64,000 nt of DNA from an uncultured Gemmataceae bacterium (GCA_937923405.1 CALDUY010000033.1:62001-126000); one strand, 5' to 3'. Positions 16,493-25,378 are shown, numbered from the stretch's first letter. The notes: generated by a model from the sequence alone, not told the origin. Numbers and translations: made by a program.

Positions 16493-18298
16493 GTGCGATT
16501 GGTCGTTCAGAAATTCGGCGGAACTAGCGTTAGCAATGCGACTCGGATCATGGCGGCGGCTCGTCGAGCTATCCGGGCCAAACAAGAAGGACGAAAGGTT
16601 CTGGTTGTTGTCAGCGCACGGGGGGACAAAACTGATGAGCTGATCGAGCTTGCTCAGCAGATCAGTGAGCATCCTCCGGCCCGAGAGATGGACATGCTAC
16701 TGGCGACCGGCGAGCAGGAGTCGATCGCCCTACTAGCGATGGCGATCCACACTTTGGGCGAGAAAGCCATCAGCCTAACTGGTGCGCAGGTGGGCATCTT
16801 CACCGATCGAACGCATGGTAAAGCTCGGATCAAGGAAATCAGCACCGAGCGGATGCGCAAAGCGCTGGCCGAGGAGCAGATCGTCATCGTCGCTGGATTT
16901 CAGGGCATTGATGAGGACTTCAACATCACGACCCTGGGTCGAGGTGGTTCGGACACCACAGCTGTCGCTTTGGCCGCTGTCATGAAGCATGATCCGGCGG
17001 CCAACGGAAACAAACACGAGATTGCCTGCGAGATCTATACCGACGTAGACGGGGTCTACACGACCGATCCACGCATCGTTCCAGAGGCCTTGAAGCTGGA
17101 TTATATCAGTTACGAGGAGATGCTCGAATTGGCCTCGGCGGGTGCTAGTGTGATGCACTCGCGTTCCATCGAGTTCGCCATGAAGTTCGACGTGCCTGTT
17201 CAGGTACGTTCGTCGTTCAGCGACGTCGAAGGCACCTGGATTGTGCCTGAATCCCCGTGGATGACCGAGTACCCGGTGTGTGGCGTCGCTTTGGTGAAGG
17301 ATGAAGCGCGGGTTGCCATCACGGGAGTACCCGACCAACCTGGCATCAGCCATCGCATTTTTCAAGCCGTGGCGGCCAAGAACATCGTGGTAGACATGAT
17401 TGCTCAGAACGTCGGTACGGGTGGCAAAGCGTCCATCGGCTTCACCGTCCCCGCCGGAGAACTGCGAGCGACTTTGACCGCGTTGCAACCGCTGGCTCAA
17501 GAGTTACAGGCGACCATCGAACATGATGCCGAGGTGAGCAAGGTATCGATCGTTGGAGTTGGTATGCGCTCGCAATCCGGTGTCGCCGAACGCATGTTCG
17601 AGGCACTGGCCAACGAAAACATCAACCTGAAGATGATTACCACCGCCGACATCAAGATCAGCGTTCTGGTTGATCGAGCTGACGGGCTGCAAGCCTTGCG
17701 TGCGGTCCATCGCGCTTTTCAACTCCACGTCCCACGTCCAGGAGCTGGGCTGCCAGTGGCCGGACAGTCCCTCCCAGTCGGTTCCTTGCGTGACCTGACC
17801 GCACTGAAACAACGGCTTGCCGACATGGAAGGAATCCTTGTTTCCGAGATCAAACTCGACACCAGTCAGGGGCGGATCACGGTGAGCGGCATGGCCGATG
17901 AGGCCGGCAACTGTCATCGCCTGTTTCGTGCCATCGCCTCTGGGGGAATCAACGTCGACATGATCGTGCAGAACCTCACAGCTGGTGTTCCGGAGTTGTC
18001 ATTCAGTGTTCCGTTGGTGCATCTGGAGGAAGCGAAAAAACTCGCCGAGAGCGTTCTCACGGAATTGGGCCCCGAGACACGCATCACTGCGGGAGCAAAG
18101 ATTGCCACAGTGAACGTCTTGGGAGTCGGTATGCGAACGCATACGGGAGTGGCTCGACGCATGTTCGGGGCCTTGGCTGCACGCGGGATCAACATCTCGA
18201 TGATTAACACCAGCGAAGTTCGTCTTAGTGTGGTGGTGGATCGCGATCGGGGCGAAGAAGCCTGCAACTGTTTGAAAGAAGAGTTCCAACTTGCCTAA
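16493..18298 (+). CDS. lysC: Aspartate kinase with four ACT domains
   Basis: Phosphorylates L-aspartate, the first step to lysine, threonine, methionine and diaminopimelate. The open frame extends upstream to 16334, but the GTG at 16493 starts VRLVVQKFGGTSV, the standard aspartokinase start, with AGGA 8 bases upstream. This gives 601 aa. The kinase domain (1-265) shows KFGGTSV, GRGGSDTTAVALA and EIYTDVDGVYTTDPR. Two pairs of ACT domains follow (about 270-415 and 445-600), each with VGVGM..GVA and VDMI/ISMI segments. Length and four-ACT layout resemble the cyanobacterial type rather than the 400-450-aa two-ACT enzymes, and suggest feedback control by lysine and/or threonine. Confidence 0.93.
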   Translation: MRLVVQKFGGTSVSNATRIMAAARRAIRAKQEGRKVLVVVSARGDKTDELIELAQQISEHPPAREMDMLLATGEQESIALLAMAIHTLGEKAISLTGAQVGIFTDRTHGKARIKEISTERMRKALAEEQIVIVAGFQGIDEDFNITTLGRGGSDTTAVALAAVMKHDPAANGNKHEIACEIYTDVDGVYTTDPRIVPEALKLDYISYEEMLELASAGASVMHSRSIEFAMKFDVPVQVRSSFSDVEGTWIVPESPWMTEYPVCGVALVKDEARVAITGVPDQPGISHRIFQAVAAKNIVVDMIAQNVGTGGKASIGFTVPAGELRATLTALQPLAQELQATIEHDAEVSKVSIVGVGMRSQSGVAERMFEALANENINLKMITTADIKISVLVDRADGLQALRAVHRAFQLHVPRPGAGLPVAGQSLPVGSLRDLTALKQRLADMEGILVSEIKLDTSQGRITVSGMADEAGNCHRLFRAIASGGINVDMIVQNLTAGVPELSFSVPLVHLEEAKKLAESVLTELGPETRITAGAKIATVNVLGVGMRTHTGVARRMFGALAARGINISMINTSEVRLSVVVDRDRGEEACNCLKEEFQLA

Positions 18299-18314
18299 TC
18301 GAGGAGAGGTTCGG

Positions 18315-19580
18315 ATGATTCGTGGCATCTCGATCGCCGCGCTCGTCGTCGTTGGTTCGCTGATTTTGCTTGAAGAACTGCCAGCACAGCCTACGGCCAA
18401 AACCGCGGACTGGCCTTGCTTCCGCGGCCCTAATCGCGACAATCTCTCTCCCGATAAGGGGTTATTAAAGGCCTGGCCCGTGACTGGACCTCGACTGGTT
18501 TGGCGCGGCGTTGGCGTCGGAGAAGGGTTTTCTTCCGTCGCCGTGGCCAGCGATCAGGTTTACACGATGGGAGATAAAGGCCGCTACTCCTACCTTCATG
18601 CCCTGTCACGAAACACAGGCAAATTGTTGTGGTCGGCCAAAGTGGGCGAGGCAGGCGGCAATTATCGTGGGACGCGCTGCACGCCGACCGTCGATGGCGA
18701 CCGAGTCTATGGGATCGGACAGTTTGGCGATCTGGTTTGTGTCACGAGCAAAACCGGCAAGGAAGTCTGGCGAAAAAATTTTCGCCAAGACTTCAATGGC
18801 CGCTCTGGAGCGTGGAATTTCACCGAATCTCCCCTTATCGATGGGGATCGACTCATCTGCACGCCAGGTGGAGAGAACGCTACGATGGTGGCCCTGGACA
18901 AGAAATCTGGCTCGGAGATTTGGCGCTGCCCCGCGGAATTAGAAGCGGGCTACGCTTCGGTCATCGTTTCCAACGCTGCTGGCGTGAAGCAGTATGTTCA
19001 ACTGACCGCCGGTGGAACGATCGGCGTAAGAGCCTCCGATGGCAAGTTACTCTGGCGGAACGACCGGTTCGATGGCAACACGGCCAACGTGCCGACCCCT
19101 ATCGCCCTCAACGATCAAATTTTTACCTGTGCTGGCTATGGCACGGGCGGAACTCTGCTCAGTCTTTCGGCTGAGGGACCACGTATCCGCGCCCGCGAGG
19201 TCTACTTTCAACGTGGCTTGAATAACAAACATGGCGGAGTGCTTATCGTCGGCGACTATGTGTTCGGCGACAGCGACGACAGTGGCCGACCCTACTGCGC
19301 TGAATGGAAGACAGGAAAGATTCTCTGGCGAAGAGATCGTTCGGTCGGTCGTGGTGAACAGTCCGCCTCCCTGGTGTATGCCGATGGACATCTCTACATC
19401 CGATATGCAAACGGCTGGGTGTCGTTAGTCCCCGCGGTGGCGAGCGGCTACTCTGAAAAAGGCAGTTTTAAGATCCCTAATTCAGAAACCAACAGTTGGG
19501 CACATCCAGTGGTCATCGGAGGACGATTGTACCTTCGGGAAAAGGATGTTGTCTGGTGCTACGACGTTCGCGGACGGTAA
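18315..19580 (+). CDS. Exported PQQ-type beta-propeller protein
   Basis: 421 aa from the ATG at 18315, preceded by GAGGAGAGG; the open frame upstream overlaps the lysC stop but lacks a better start. A signal peptide (MIRGISIAALVVVGSLIL) leads into a propeller with the usual blade motifs: WPCFRGPNRDN, GKLLWSAKVG, CVTSKTGKEVWRKNF, VALDKKSGSEIWR, ASDGKLLWRNDRF and EWKTGKILWRRD. Planctomycetes have many such PQQ-binding-like or BamB-like repeat proteins; catalytic dehydrogenase residues cannot be recognised here, so a scaffold role is as likely as an enzyme. It starts 17 bases after lysC ends, so the two may be cotranscribed. Confidence 0.85.
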   Translation: MIRGISIAALVVVGSLILLEELPAQPTAKTADWPCFRGPNRDNLSPDKGLLKAWPVTGPRLVWRGVGVGEGFSSVAVASDQVYTMGDKGRYSYLHALSRNTGKLLWSAKVGEAGGNYRGTRCTPTVDGDRVYGIGQFGDLVCVTSKTGKEVWRKNFRQDFNGRSGAWNFTESPLIDGDRLICTPGGENATMVALDKKSGSEIWRCPAELEAGYASVIVSNAAGVKQYVQLTAGGTIGVRASDGKLLWRNDRFDGNTANVPTPIALNDQIFTCAGYGTGGTLLSLSAEGPRIRAREVYFQRGLNNKHGGVLIVGDYVFGDSDDSGRPYCAEWKTGKILWRRDRSVGRGEQSASLVYADGHLYIRYANGWVSLVPAVASGYSEKGSFKIPNSETNSWAHPVVIGGRLYLREKDVVWCYDVRGR

Positions 19581-19596
19581 CCATCGGAGAGCGATC

Positions 19597-20607
19597 ATGA
19601 AAGTCTACGAGATCCGCGATGGATTTGGCATCGAGTCCTTGGCCTTAGCGACCCGACCCGATCCCAAGCCCGGTCCTGGTCAAGTGTTGCTGCGGATCCG
19701 TGCTTGTTCTCTCAATTATCGGGATCTGTTGCTGGTCAAAGGAGTGTACAACCCCAAGATGAACCTGCCGCGAATTCCTTGTTCCGACGCGGTAGGAGAA
19801 ATCGTCGCCCTAGGAGAGGGAGCAAAGCGTTACCCGGTGGGAACTCGAGTGGCAGGCCTCTTTATGCCGGGGTGGTTGGAAGGCGATTTGAACGATGCCA
19901 AGGCAAAGACGGCTCTGGCTGGATCGGTCGACGGCCTGCTTTCCGAATACGCCGTTCTGCCAGAAGAGTCTGTAGTTGTCGTACCTGAGCATCTGACCGA
20001 CGAGGAAGCAGCAACATTGCCCTGTGCCGCGGTCACGGCCTGGAACGGCCTCGTCGAGGCCGGCCGCGTTCGACCCGGTGAAACAGTCCTGGTACAGGGC
20101 ACTGGGGGGGTATCGCTATTCGCCCTGCAATTCGCTCACTTGGCTGGTGCTAGTGTCTTGCTTACTTCATCGTCAGATGAGAAACTGACCCGAGCGCGTC
20201 AGTTAGGGGCCAAAGAGACTATCAACTACCGAACCAATCCGGAATGGGGAGAAACGGTTCGCAAAATGACTCAGGGACGTGGTGTCGATCACGTCATCGA
20301 GGTCGGCGGAGCTGGCACGCTCGCTCAGTCATTGCGAGCAGTTCGCACCGGAGGTCACATTGCCCTCATCGGCGTACTGTCCGGCTATGGACAATTCAAT
20401 CCGCTGCCGATTCTCATGAAGGGCGTCCGTGTCACGGGGATCTACGTTGGCTCGGGTACCATGTTTGAAGCGATGAATCGCGCCATTCGATTACATCAAC
20501 TGCGACCCGTGGTCGATCGCGTGTTTCCCTTTGAGCAAGCCGTTGAGGCGTTCCGCTACATGGAGTCCGCCGCTCATTTTGGAAAAATCGTGATTCGCGT
20601 GGCCTAG
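19597..20607 (+). CDS. NAD(P)-dependent alcohol dehydrogenase / quinone oxidoreductase-like enzyme
   Basis: 336 aa, medium-chain dehydrogenase/reductase superfamily. GroES-like N-terminal part (PKPGPGQVLLRIRACSLNYRDLLLVKG) without the cysteine ligands of zinc alcohol dehydrogenases. The Rossmann part has VLVQGTGGVSLFALQFAHLAGASVLLTSSSDEKL and GRGVDHVIEVGGAGTLAQSL. SSSDEK at the end of the second strand is consistent with either NADP or NAD. The start at 19597 (MKVYEIRDG) follows GGAGAG; the longer frame upstream overlaps the propeller gene. The substrate is unknown. It is convergent with the speE-like gene, whose stop lies 24 bases away. Confidence 0.88.
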   Translation: MKVYEIRDGFGIESLALATRPDPKPGPGQVLLRIRACSLNYRDLLLVKGVYNPKMNLPRIPCSDAVGEIVALGEGAKRYPVGTRVAGLFMPGWLEGDLNDAKAKTALAGSVDGLLSEYAVLPEESVVVVPEHLTDEEAATLPCAAVTAWNGLVEAGRVRPGETVLVQGTGGVSLFALQFAHLAGASVLLTSSSDEKLTRARQLGAKETINYRTNPEWGETVRKMTQGRGVDHVIEVGGAGTLAQSLRAVRTGGHIALIGVLSGYGQFNPLPILMKGVRVTGIYVGSGTMFEAMNRAIRLHQLRPVVDRVFPFEQAVEAFRYMESAAHFGKIVIRVA

Positions 20608-20631
20608 TAACATGGATTAGAAAAAAGATCG

Positions 20632-22137
20632 TTATTCTCCGCCACGACGCTCCTGTTCATAATAACGCACCAGGTGCTGATTATCCAATCGATTGATCTT
20701 CACCTCCACAGGCCCAAGATCAGGAGGCAAGATAAATAAACTCTTTAATGTTGGCAGGTCCAGAAATCTCAATCCTTTCGGTAGCGTGCCTTGAGGTAGT
20801 TCAAACTCAGACTTTTTGGCCAAGACATATCCCCAGATACCAAACGACGGCATCGCTGCATGATATGGTCGAACATGAAATCCAGAAGCCGCTAGGGTAT
20901 TTACGATACACCAGTAGGATTTTCTTGTCGACAATGGCGAAGTCGATTGAATCGCGACAGCCCCCTCTTTCGTCAATCGATCATGCAATAATCGATAGAA
21001 TCGCGTTGTGTAGAGTTTGCCTAGGGAGAAATGGTGCGGATCGGGAAAATCAATAATGACGACATCAAAACTCGTCGTTTCTCGCTCTAACCAGATTAGC
21101 GCGTCGGCATTGACGACATTGACTCGTGGATCCTCATAGGCATGGTCATTCAATCGCACAAACGGTGGCAACGTGCTGGCAATGCGAGTCATCTCTGGAT
21201 CAATGTCGACAAGCGTGACTGCCTCCACCTCCGGATAGCGTAACACTTCTCGAAGTCCCAATCCGTCGCCACCGCCGAGGATCAACACGCGATTTCGCGA
21301 ACCGCTCGCAAGCATCGCCGGATGAACCAACGCTTCGTGATAACGATACTCATCAAGAGAATGAAACTGTAGGTGCGCGTTGAGGTGGAGTTGAACCCCT
21401 TGACGGTTTTCAGTAACGACGATCCGCTGATAAGGCGTGGTGGTAGCCAGCAGTATCCGCCCGTCGAACTGTTCTTCCTCGGCCCAGCGCATCCAATTGG
21501 GAGCTTCGATCAGGCCGTAGCTTAGTCCGGCTAAGAGAAACAGTCCTCGCAAGCGGAGTCCGAAAATCGATCCTTTGAGCATCGGTCGCAACAACCAGGT
21601 TCCGACGAACCCAACCAAAGCATTGAGCATGCCGAAGAACAACGAGGTGCGCATCAACCCCAATTGAGGGACAAAGAAGAGTGGAAATAAAACCGATGCA
21701 AAAAGTGCTCCCAAGTAGTCGAAGGTGAGAACCCGAGCGACGAGTTCTTTGAACTCCAACTGCTCAGCGATGATCCGCATCAACAGCGGTAGTTCCAGTC
21801 CGACTAGCGTTCCCACAACGAAGACGATGCCATAGAGCATGGGAACGAAGAGATGGAGTCGGGTCGTGAGCAGGTATAGGATCGGCACGGAAAAACCGCC
21901 GATCAGGGCCACGGCAAGTTCGATCTCGAGAAAAGCGCGGACCAAATTGCGATCCAGAAAACGCGACAACCAGGCTCCCACTCCCATCGAAGTGAGGTAT
22001 AGCCCGATGATTAGCGAAAACTGCGTGATCGAATCGCCCATCACGAAGCTGGACAGTGTGGCCGCCTGCAACTCATAGACCAAGCCACAAGTCGCGATGA
22101 TGAGAACGTTCAGAATCAACAGCGGCGTGCGGTTCAT
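20632..22137 (-). CDS. Membrane-fused polyamine aminopropyltransferase (SpeE-like)
   Basis: 501 aa. Residues 1-220 form about seven membrane segments (for example LLILNVLIIATCGLVYELQA and GLYLTSMGVGAWLS). The C-terminal half is a spermidine-synthase fold with DEYRYHEALVHP, the nucleotide motif LILGGGDGLGLRE, acidic VDIDPEM, and IDFPDPHHFSLGKLYT, where soluble SpeE has D-S/T-x-DP. The retained aspartates support transfer of an aminopropyl group from decarboxylated AdoMet, but the acceptor need not be putrescine. It is the last gene of a tight minus-strand operon (speD, DUF4178 protein, small Gly-rich protein, DUF350), starting 4 bases after the DUF350 stop. Confidence 0.85.
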   Translation of the reverse strand: MNRTPLLILNVLIIATCGLVYELQAATLSSFVMGDSITQFSLIIGLYLTSMGVGAWLSRFLDRNLVRAFLEIELAVALIGGFSVPILYLLTTRLHLFVPMLYGIVFVVGTLVGLELPLLMRIIAEQLEFKELVARVLTFDYLGALFASVLFPLFFVPQLGLMRTSLFFGMLNALVGFVGTWLLRPMLKGSIFGLRLRGLFLLAGLSYGLIEAPNWMRWAEEEQFDGRILLATTTPYQRIVVTENRQGVQLHLNAHLQFHSLDEYRYHEALVHPAMLASGSRNRVLILGGGDGLGLREVLRYPEVEAVTLVDIDPEMTRIASTLPPFVRLNDHAYEDPRVNVVNADALIWLERETTSFDVVIIDFPDPHHFSLGKLYTTRFYRLLHDRLTKEGAVAIQSTSPLSTRKSYWCIVNTLAASGFHVRPYHAAMPSFGIWGYVLAKKSEFELPQGTLPKGLRFLDLPTLKSLFILPPDLGPVEVKINRLDNQHLVRYYEQERRGGE

Positions 22138-22141
22138 CGCC

Positions 22142-22384
22142 TCAGGCTTTAATGGCCGCGCTTAGGATCATGGCAATGCCGATGAAGATCGCACCGATGA
22201 CGATCGCGAGAGCCGTGTTCTGATCGTCCTCTAACTCTTTACGGAGAGAAAACGGAGTGATTTTATCGATAACAAGAAAGGCAGCACCGAAGAGTCCCAG
22301 TCCAACGACCACATAAATTACGACCTGGGTAATGTGCCAAAGCAACATGTCCCAGTCCCAGGGGTGAGAGCCATAGGTAATCAT
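22142..22384 (-). CDS. DUF350 family small membrane protein
   Basis: 80 aa from the second of two adjacent ATGs (22387/22384); GGAGG lies six bases from the second. Two membrane helices, VVIYVVVGLGLFGAAFLVI and ALAIVIGAIFIGIAMILSAA, flank a conserved DKITPFSLRKELEDDQNTA loop. This is the half-repeat of the DUF350 (YjfL-like) family. Its start overlaps the stop of the Gly-rich gene, and it is followed immediately by the speE-like gene. DUF350 proteins occur with AdoMet decarboxylase and aminopropyltransferase genes in several phyla (recalled from comparative genomics), suggesting a membrane step in the same process. No biochemical activity is known. Confidence 0.8.
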   Translation of the reverse strand: MITYGSHPWDWDMLLWHITQVVIYVVVGLGLFGAAFLVIDKITPFSLRKELEDDQNTALAIVIGAIFIGIAMILSAAIKA

Positions 22385-22611
22385 CATTTGCCTCCAAAGC
22401 CGCCGCCTCCCCAGCCGGACCGCGTCCCACTGGAAGAGCCATAGTAGGTGGAACTTCGACCAAAATAGCTGGTACTCGATCGGGTAATCATCGCGCCTGC
22501 TGGCGGAGGGGTCGCGACCACGATGGGGCTGGCGAACTCCCAACCCAAATACGAGGAGCAGGCATAGCCAGTCAACACCATGACGCCGAAAAACTGATAG
22601 AGTTGGCTCAT
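22384..22611 (-). CDS. Small glycine-rich membrane-anchored protein of the speD/speE cluster
   Basis: 75 aa. One hydrophobic segment (about residues 4-27, LYQFFGVMVLTGYACSSYLGW) is followed by a Ser/Thr/Tyr/Gly-rich tail ending SGWGGGGFGGK. I do not recognise a named family. It overlaps both neighbours by a few bases (ATGA with the DUF4178 gene, stop within the DUF350 start), so expression is coupled and it is very unlikely to be a spurious frame. The tail is the kind of low-complexity, lysine-ended sequence that could be a substrate for modification, which is inference only. Confidence 0.7.
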   Translation of the reverse strand: MSQLYQFFGVMVLTGYACSSYLGWEFASPIVVATPPPAGAMITRSSTSYFGRSSTYYGSSSGTRSGWGGGGFGGK

Positions 22612-24491
22612 TCGTCGTCCTCGCTATCCGCAGAGGTATTGCTTTCTTGCCAGCGCCGAGCCTCGAACCACAACTGATACAAGGCCGTCAATATCGGAAC
22701 ACCTCCAAGCAAGCCCAGTGTGACCAGAAACGGAAACGGATGAGCAACGCCCTGTTCGATCCGCACTTCGGCAGAGGTTTTTACAGCCGAGTTACCTGGT
22801 GTCAACTCGAGGCCAAGAGAATACTCGCCAGCAGGAACCGCACTCAAGTAGACAAACGATCGCTCGCCGCCCATCGCAAGGAAAGCGAAGTTTCGCTGTG
22901 CCCCATACAATTCACGTGGAGAGAGAGAGCCAGATACATGCATCCAGCTAGCTTCAGTTCCCGGCGTCAGACTGACACGAATGTTTTCTCGCGCGCGAAG
23001 CCGGAGCGGTTCATCGACGGTAATGCGTTGAGCGCGTCGCCCCTCGGTAACTGGCTCCACCGGCAGGGTTTGATGGTATACCGTGCGTTTGGGGCTGATG
23101 AGCCAGAAGCCAAACCCCAGCAAGAAAGCGACGGCAATAAGTAGAAAAGCACTCTGGTAAATATGGGTATAGGGAAATGGCTGGTTGGGGCCGATGTTCG
23201 AGGGCCGTGGCAGCGGAGTTGGAAGGCCGAACATCGACTCGACTTCGGCGGCTTCCAAGTATGTCGCGTGACTCCAATTCACCTCCCCGCTTTTGTCCGA
23301 CCCAGTTATTTCAAGCGATAACATGTATGGTGCATGCACGAAATCCTTACTCTGCACAGTCTCGCCAGATTCCACTTTCCAGTAAAACTCGCCGACGACA
23401 AAATCGCCATAGGCAGTCGCGACTTGAAACAGACGATAATTGCGATCCGCATAAGAGCATGAATCACTATGCATCACCACCGAAGCGCCGGGGATCGACT
23501 CGACCCAGTTCCAATGGTCGTCGGAACGAGTGAGCCAGCGAAAGCCCTGACGAGGATGATAAAGTAGATACTCTTCCCAGTAATAATTCGTCCCTTCAAA
23601 GATCACGAATCGTCGCATGAAGCCCAGACACGTCCAGCTGAGGCCATCTCGCTTTCCCACTGAGCCTAGGGGGATAACTAGTTGAACAGGAGGCGGCTTC
23701 AACGACTGCAATAACTTCAAACTCCCTTGCTTCACATCCGATAAGGAACCACAACTAGGACAGGCGACTCGTTCGCTCTGGTCGGGTGCCCGGAGTTCCA
23801 GGGCCGCACCACATTTCGGACAATTCAGATGCAATGCTTCGATAATAGGCTCTTGTCCAGGATAACGTCGTCGTGCCTGGTTGGGGATGTGCAATTCATC
23901 GAGAGTAACTTGACGACCTACGTACACCGACGGTTTGTCGTCCGAGTAATCGATGGTCGCGAACTCTCCTTGAGGGCCAGATAGATCGACGAACGGATGC
24001 GGCTCATTGGGAAGGATGCGATAGGGTATCTCGCCTCGGGCACTGGCAATGGTAGCGACGTTTTTTTCGTCTACCCGAAACTGAATTTCGTTCAGTTGAA
24101 TGGTCTGTCCGAGACGGAACTGCTCGAAACGAGGCAGGTCGCTAGGCGGAGTGCTGGCGAACGTGAGATAGAACCGTCCTTGTGCCTCGGCGAGCCAACC
24201 CCAGCGGCCATCCGTAAAGGCGGCGTACCATTCGTCCCAGACACCGCCGGCGGGATGACGGTACTGAGTTCGCCCGGTGAGCGAAAAGGGAACCCGATCG
24301 AAACGTCCCTGAATGCCAATGTCCAAGGGCGATTCCGTCTCGACGAGATCGGCGACTTTGCCAAGCGTTTCCAAACCACGATCCGAGCGACCGACCACAG
24401 ATTGACAGTAGGGGCAGACGCACACCAAAGAGGTGCCCACAGCGAACGTGACCGGACCGCCACAAGCGGGACAACGTGCTTGAACACTCAC
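22608..24491 (-). CDS. Tandem DUF4178 protein with zinc ribbons and membrane anchors
   Basis: 627 aa. Order: zinc ribbon 1 (CPACGG...CPYC, residues 8-29), first DUF4178 unit (WDEWYAAFTDGRWGWLAEAQGRFYLT), zinc ribbon 2 (CPKCGAAL...CPSCGSL, near 224-248), second DUF4178 unit (YYWEEYLLYHPRQGFRWL), one membrane helix (about 445-465), a beta-rich extracytoplasmic domain, a second membrane helix (about 585-610) and an acidic tail. DUF4178 has no known activity but is repeatedly found beside speD/speE-like and DUF350 genes. Both ends overlap neighbours by ATGA (with speD upstream and the Gly-rich gene downstream), indicating one translationally coupled operon. Confidence 0.85.
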   Translation of the reverse strand: MSVQARCPACGGPVTFAVGTSLVCVCPYCQSVVGRSDRGLETLGKVADLVETESPLDIGIQGRFDRVPFSLTGRTQYRHPAGGVWDEWYAAFTDGRWGWLAEAQGRFYLTFASTPPSDLPRFEQFRLGQTIQLNEIQFRVDEKNVATIASARGEIPYRILPNEPHPFVDLSGPQGEFATIDYSDDKPSVYVGRQVTLDELHIPNQARRRYPGQEPIIEALHLNCPKCGAALELRAPDQSERVACPSCGSLSDVKQGSLKLLQSLKPPPVQLVIPLGSVGKRDGLSWTCLGFMRRFVIFEGTNYYWEEYLLYHPRQGFRWLTRSDDHWNWVESIPGASVVMHSDSCSYADRNYRLFQVATAYGDFVVGEFYWKVESGETVQSKDFVHAPYMLSLEITGSDKSGEVNWSHATYLEAAEVESMFGLPTPLPRPSNIGPNQPFPYTHIYQSAFLLIAVAFLLGFGFWLISPKRTVYHQTLPVEPVTEGRRAQRITVDEPLRLRARENIRVSLTPGTEASWMHVSGSLSPRELYGAQRNFAFLAMGGERSFVYLSAVPAGEYSLGLELTPGNSAVKTSAEVRIEQGVAHPFPFLVTLGLLGGVPILTALYQLWFEARRWQESNTSADSEDDE

Positions 24492-24838
24492 GGGACGACT
24501 CCACGCGAGAACTCACGAACATGGACTTGAGTTGCGCCTAACTCGTGAGCCAACACCGACTCCCAGGGCCAGCGCGGGCGAGGTCGGCAACAGTGTAGAT
24601 TGACGGTGAGTATGCCATGTTCGGGGTAAGTGTGGCAGGCCAGATGAGACTCGGTGAGCAGGTACAACCCAGTAAGCCCGCCTGGATCAGGAAACTGATG
24701 CCAAAGCCCCTCACCGAGTACCTGCAGCTCCAGTTCGCGAAGCACCCGAGAGCAGAGCGATCGAATACGTCTCAGATCGCGCAGTGTCTCCGCGTCACAG
24801 CCGGATGCGTCGATCAACCATTCGGTCCCGACTTGCAT
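24488..24838 (-). CDS. speD: S-adenosylmethionine decarboxylase proenzyme
   Basis: 116 aa from the ATG at 24838, six bases after GGAGG; a TTG two codons upstream is the other option. AdoMetDC makes decarboxylated AdoMet, the aminopropyl donor. The self-cleavage motif LTESHLACHTYPE is intact: chain cleavage between Glu63 and Ser64 would yield the pyruvoyl group. Cys83/Cys84 in VNLHCC matches the catalytic cysteine region. Length fits the short bacterial class 1B enzymes. It is the first gene of the DUF4178/DUF350/speE cluster, 90 bases downstream of ybeY. No arginine or ornithine decarboxylase or other putrescine-forming gene is in the window. Confidence 0.9.
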   Translation of the reverse strand: MQVGTEWLIDASGCDAETLRDLRRIRSLCSRVLRELELQVLGEGLWHQFPDPGGLTGLYLLTESHLACHTYPEHGILTVNLHCCRPRPRWPWESVLAHELGATQVHVREFSRGVVP

Positions 24839-24928
24839 GGGCAACCTCCGCCCACCGAGTTAATCACCTGGATGAGATTGAAGATATGCCCAAACCATCT
24901 CCGAGAACAGTCAAGAAACTAGCATCGC

Positions 24929-25378
24929 TCAAAGTTCGTCGACAGGGGCGATGTTCGGCAGACCGAGTTTTTCGAGATAATATCGCTCGCGTTCGCGCAT
25001 TTTCCTGGCTTGACTGGCGTCATGATCGTCGTGTCCACAAAGATGCAACAGACCATGAATGACGTAGAGGGTCAATTCAGTCTGCACCTCGTGGCCTAAC
25101 TCGTCGGCGCGTTGGCGGGCTACCTCCGCGCCGAGAACCAGTTCGCCGACCAGCTTCTTGGGCGAGTCGCTCAGGGGAAAACTCAGCACATCGGTCGGTT
25201 CATCGTGATCGAGAAATTGCTTGTTCAGACGATGGATCGTGGGATTATCGACGAACGCCAGGCTGATCTCGGCATCAGCAATTCCTTCCCCTTCGAGTAC
25301 GACACGAACCACCTCACGGAAGTGTTTGCGATCAATCGCCACCGATTCCTGCGGAGAGGCAATCGCTATTTTCCCCAT
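24929..25378 (-). CDS. ybeY: Endoribonuclease YbeY, rRNA maturation factor
   Basis: 149 aa. The metal-binding motif HGLLHLCGHDDHD is complete (three histidines), preceded by TDVLSFPLS and GELVLGAEVARQRA, both standard for YbeY, a single-strand endoribonuclease needed for 16S rRNA 3'-end processing and ribosome quality control. The ATG at 25378 directly follows an in-frame GTG. It lies between parA (63 bases upstream) and speD (90 bases downstream) on the same strand. It may share a transcript with either; function does not link it to them. Confidence 0.93.
   Translation of the reverse strand: MGKIAIASPQESVAIDRKHFREVVRVVLEGEGIADAEISLAFVDNPTIHRLNKQFLDHDEPTDVLSFPLSDSPKKLVGELVLGAEVARQRADELGHEVQTELTLYVIHGLLHLCGHDDHDASQARKMRERERYYLEKLGLPNIAPVDEL

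Noticed and set aside
16775-17500. 241-aa open frame on the minus strand
   Set aside because: Antisense shadow of aspartokinase without motifs or RBS.
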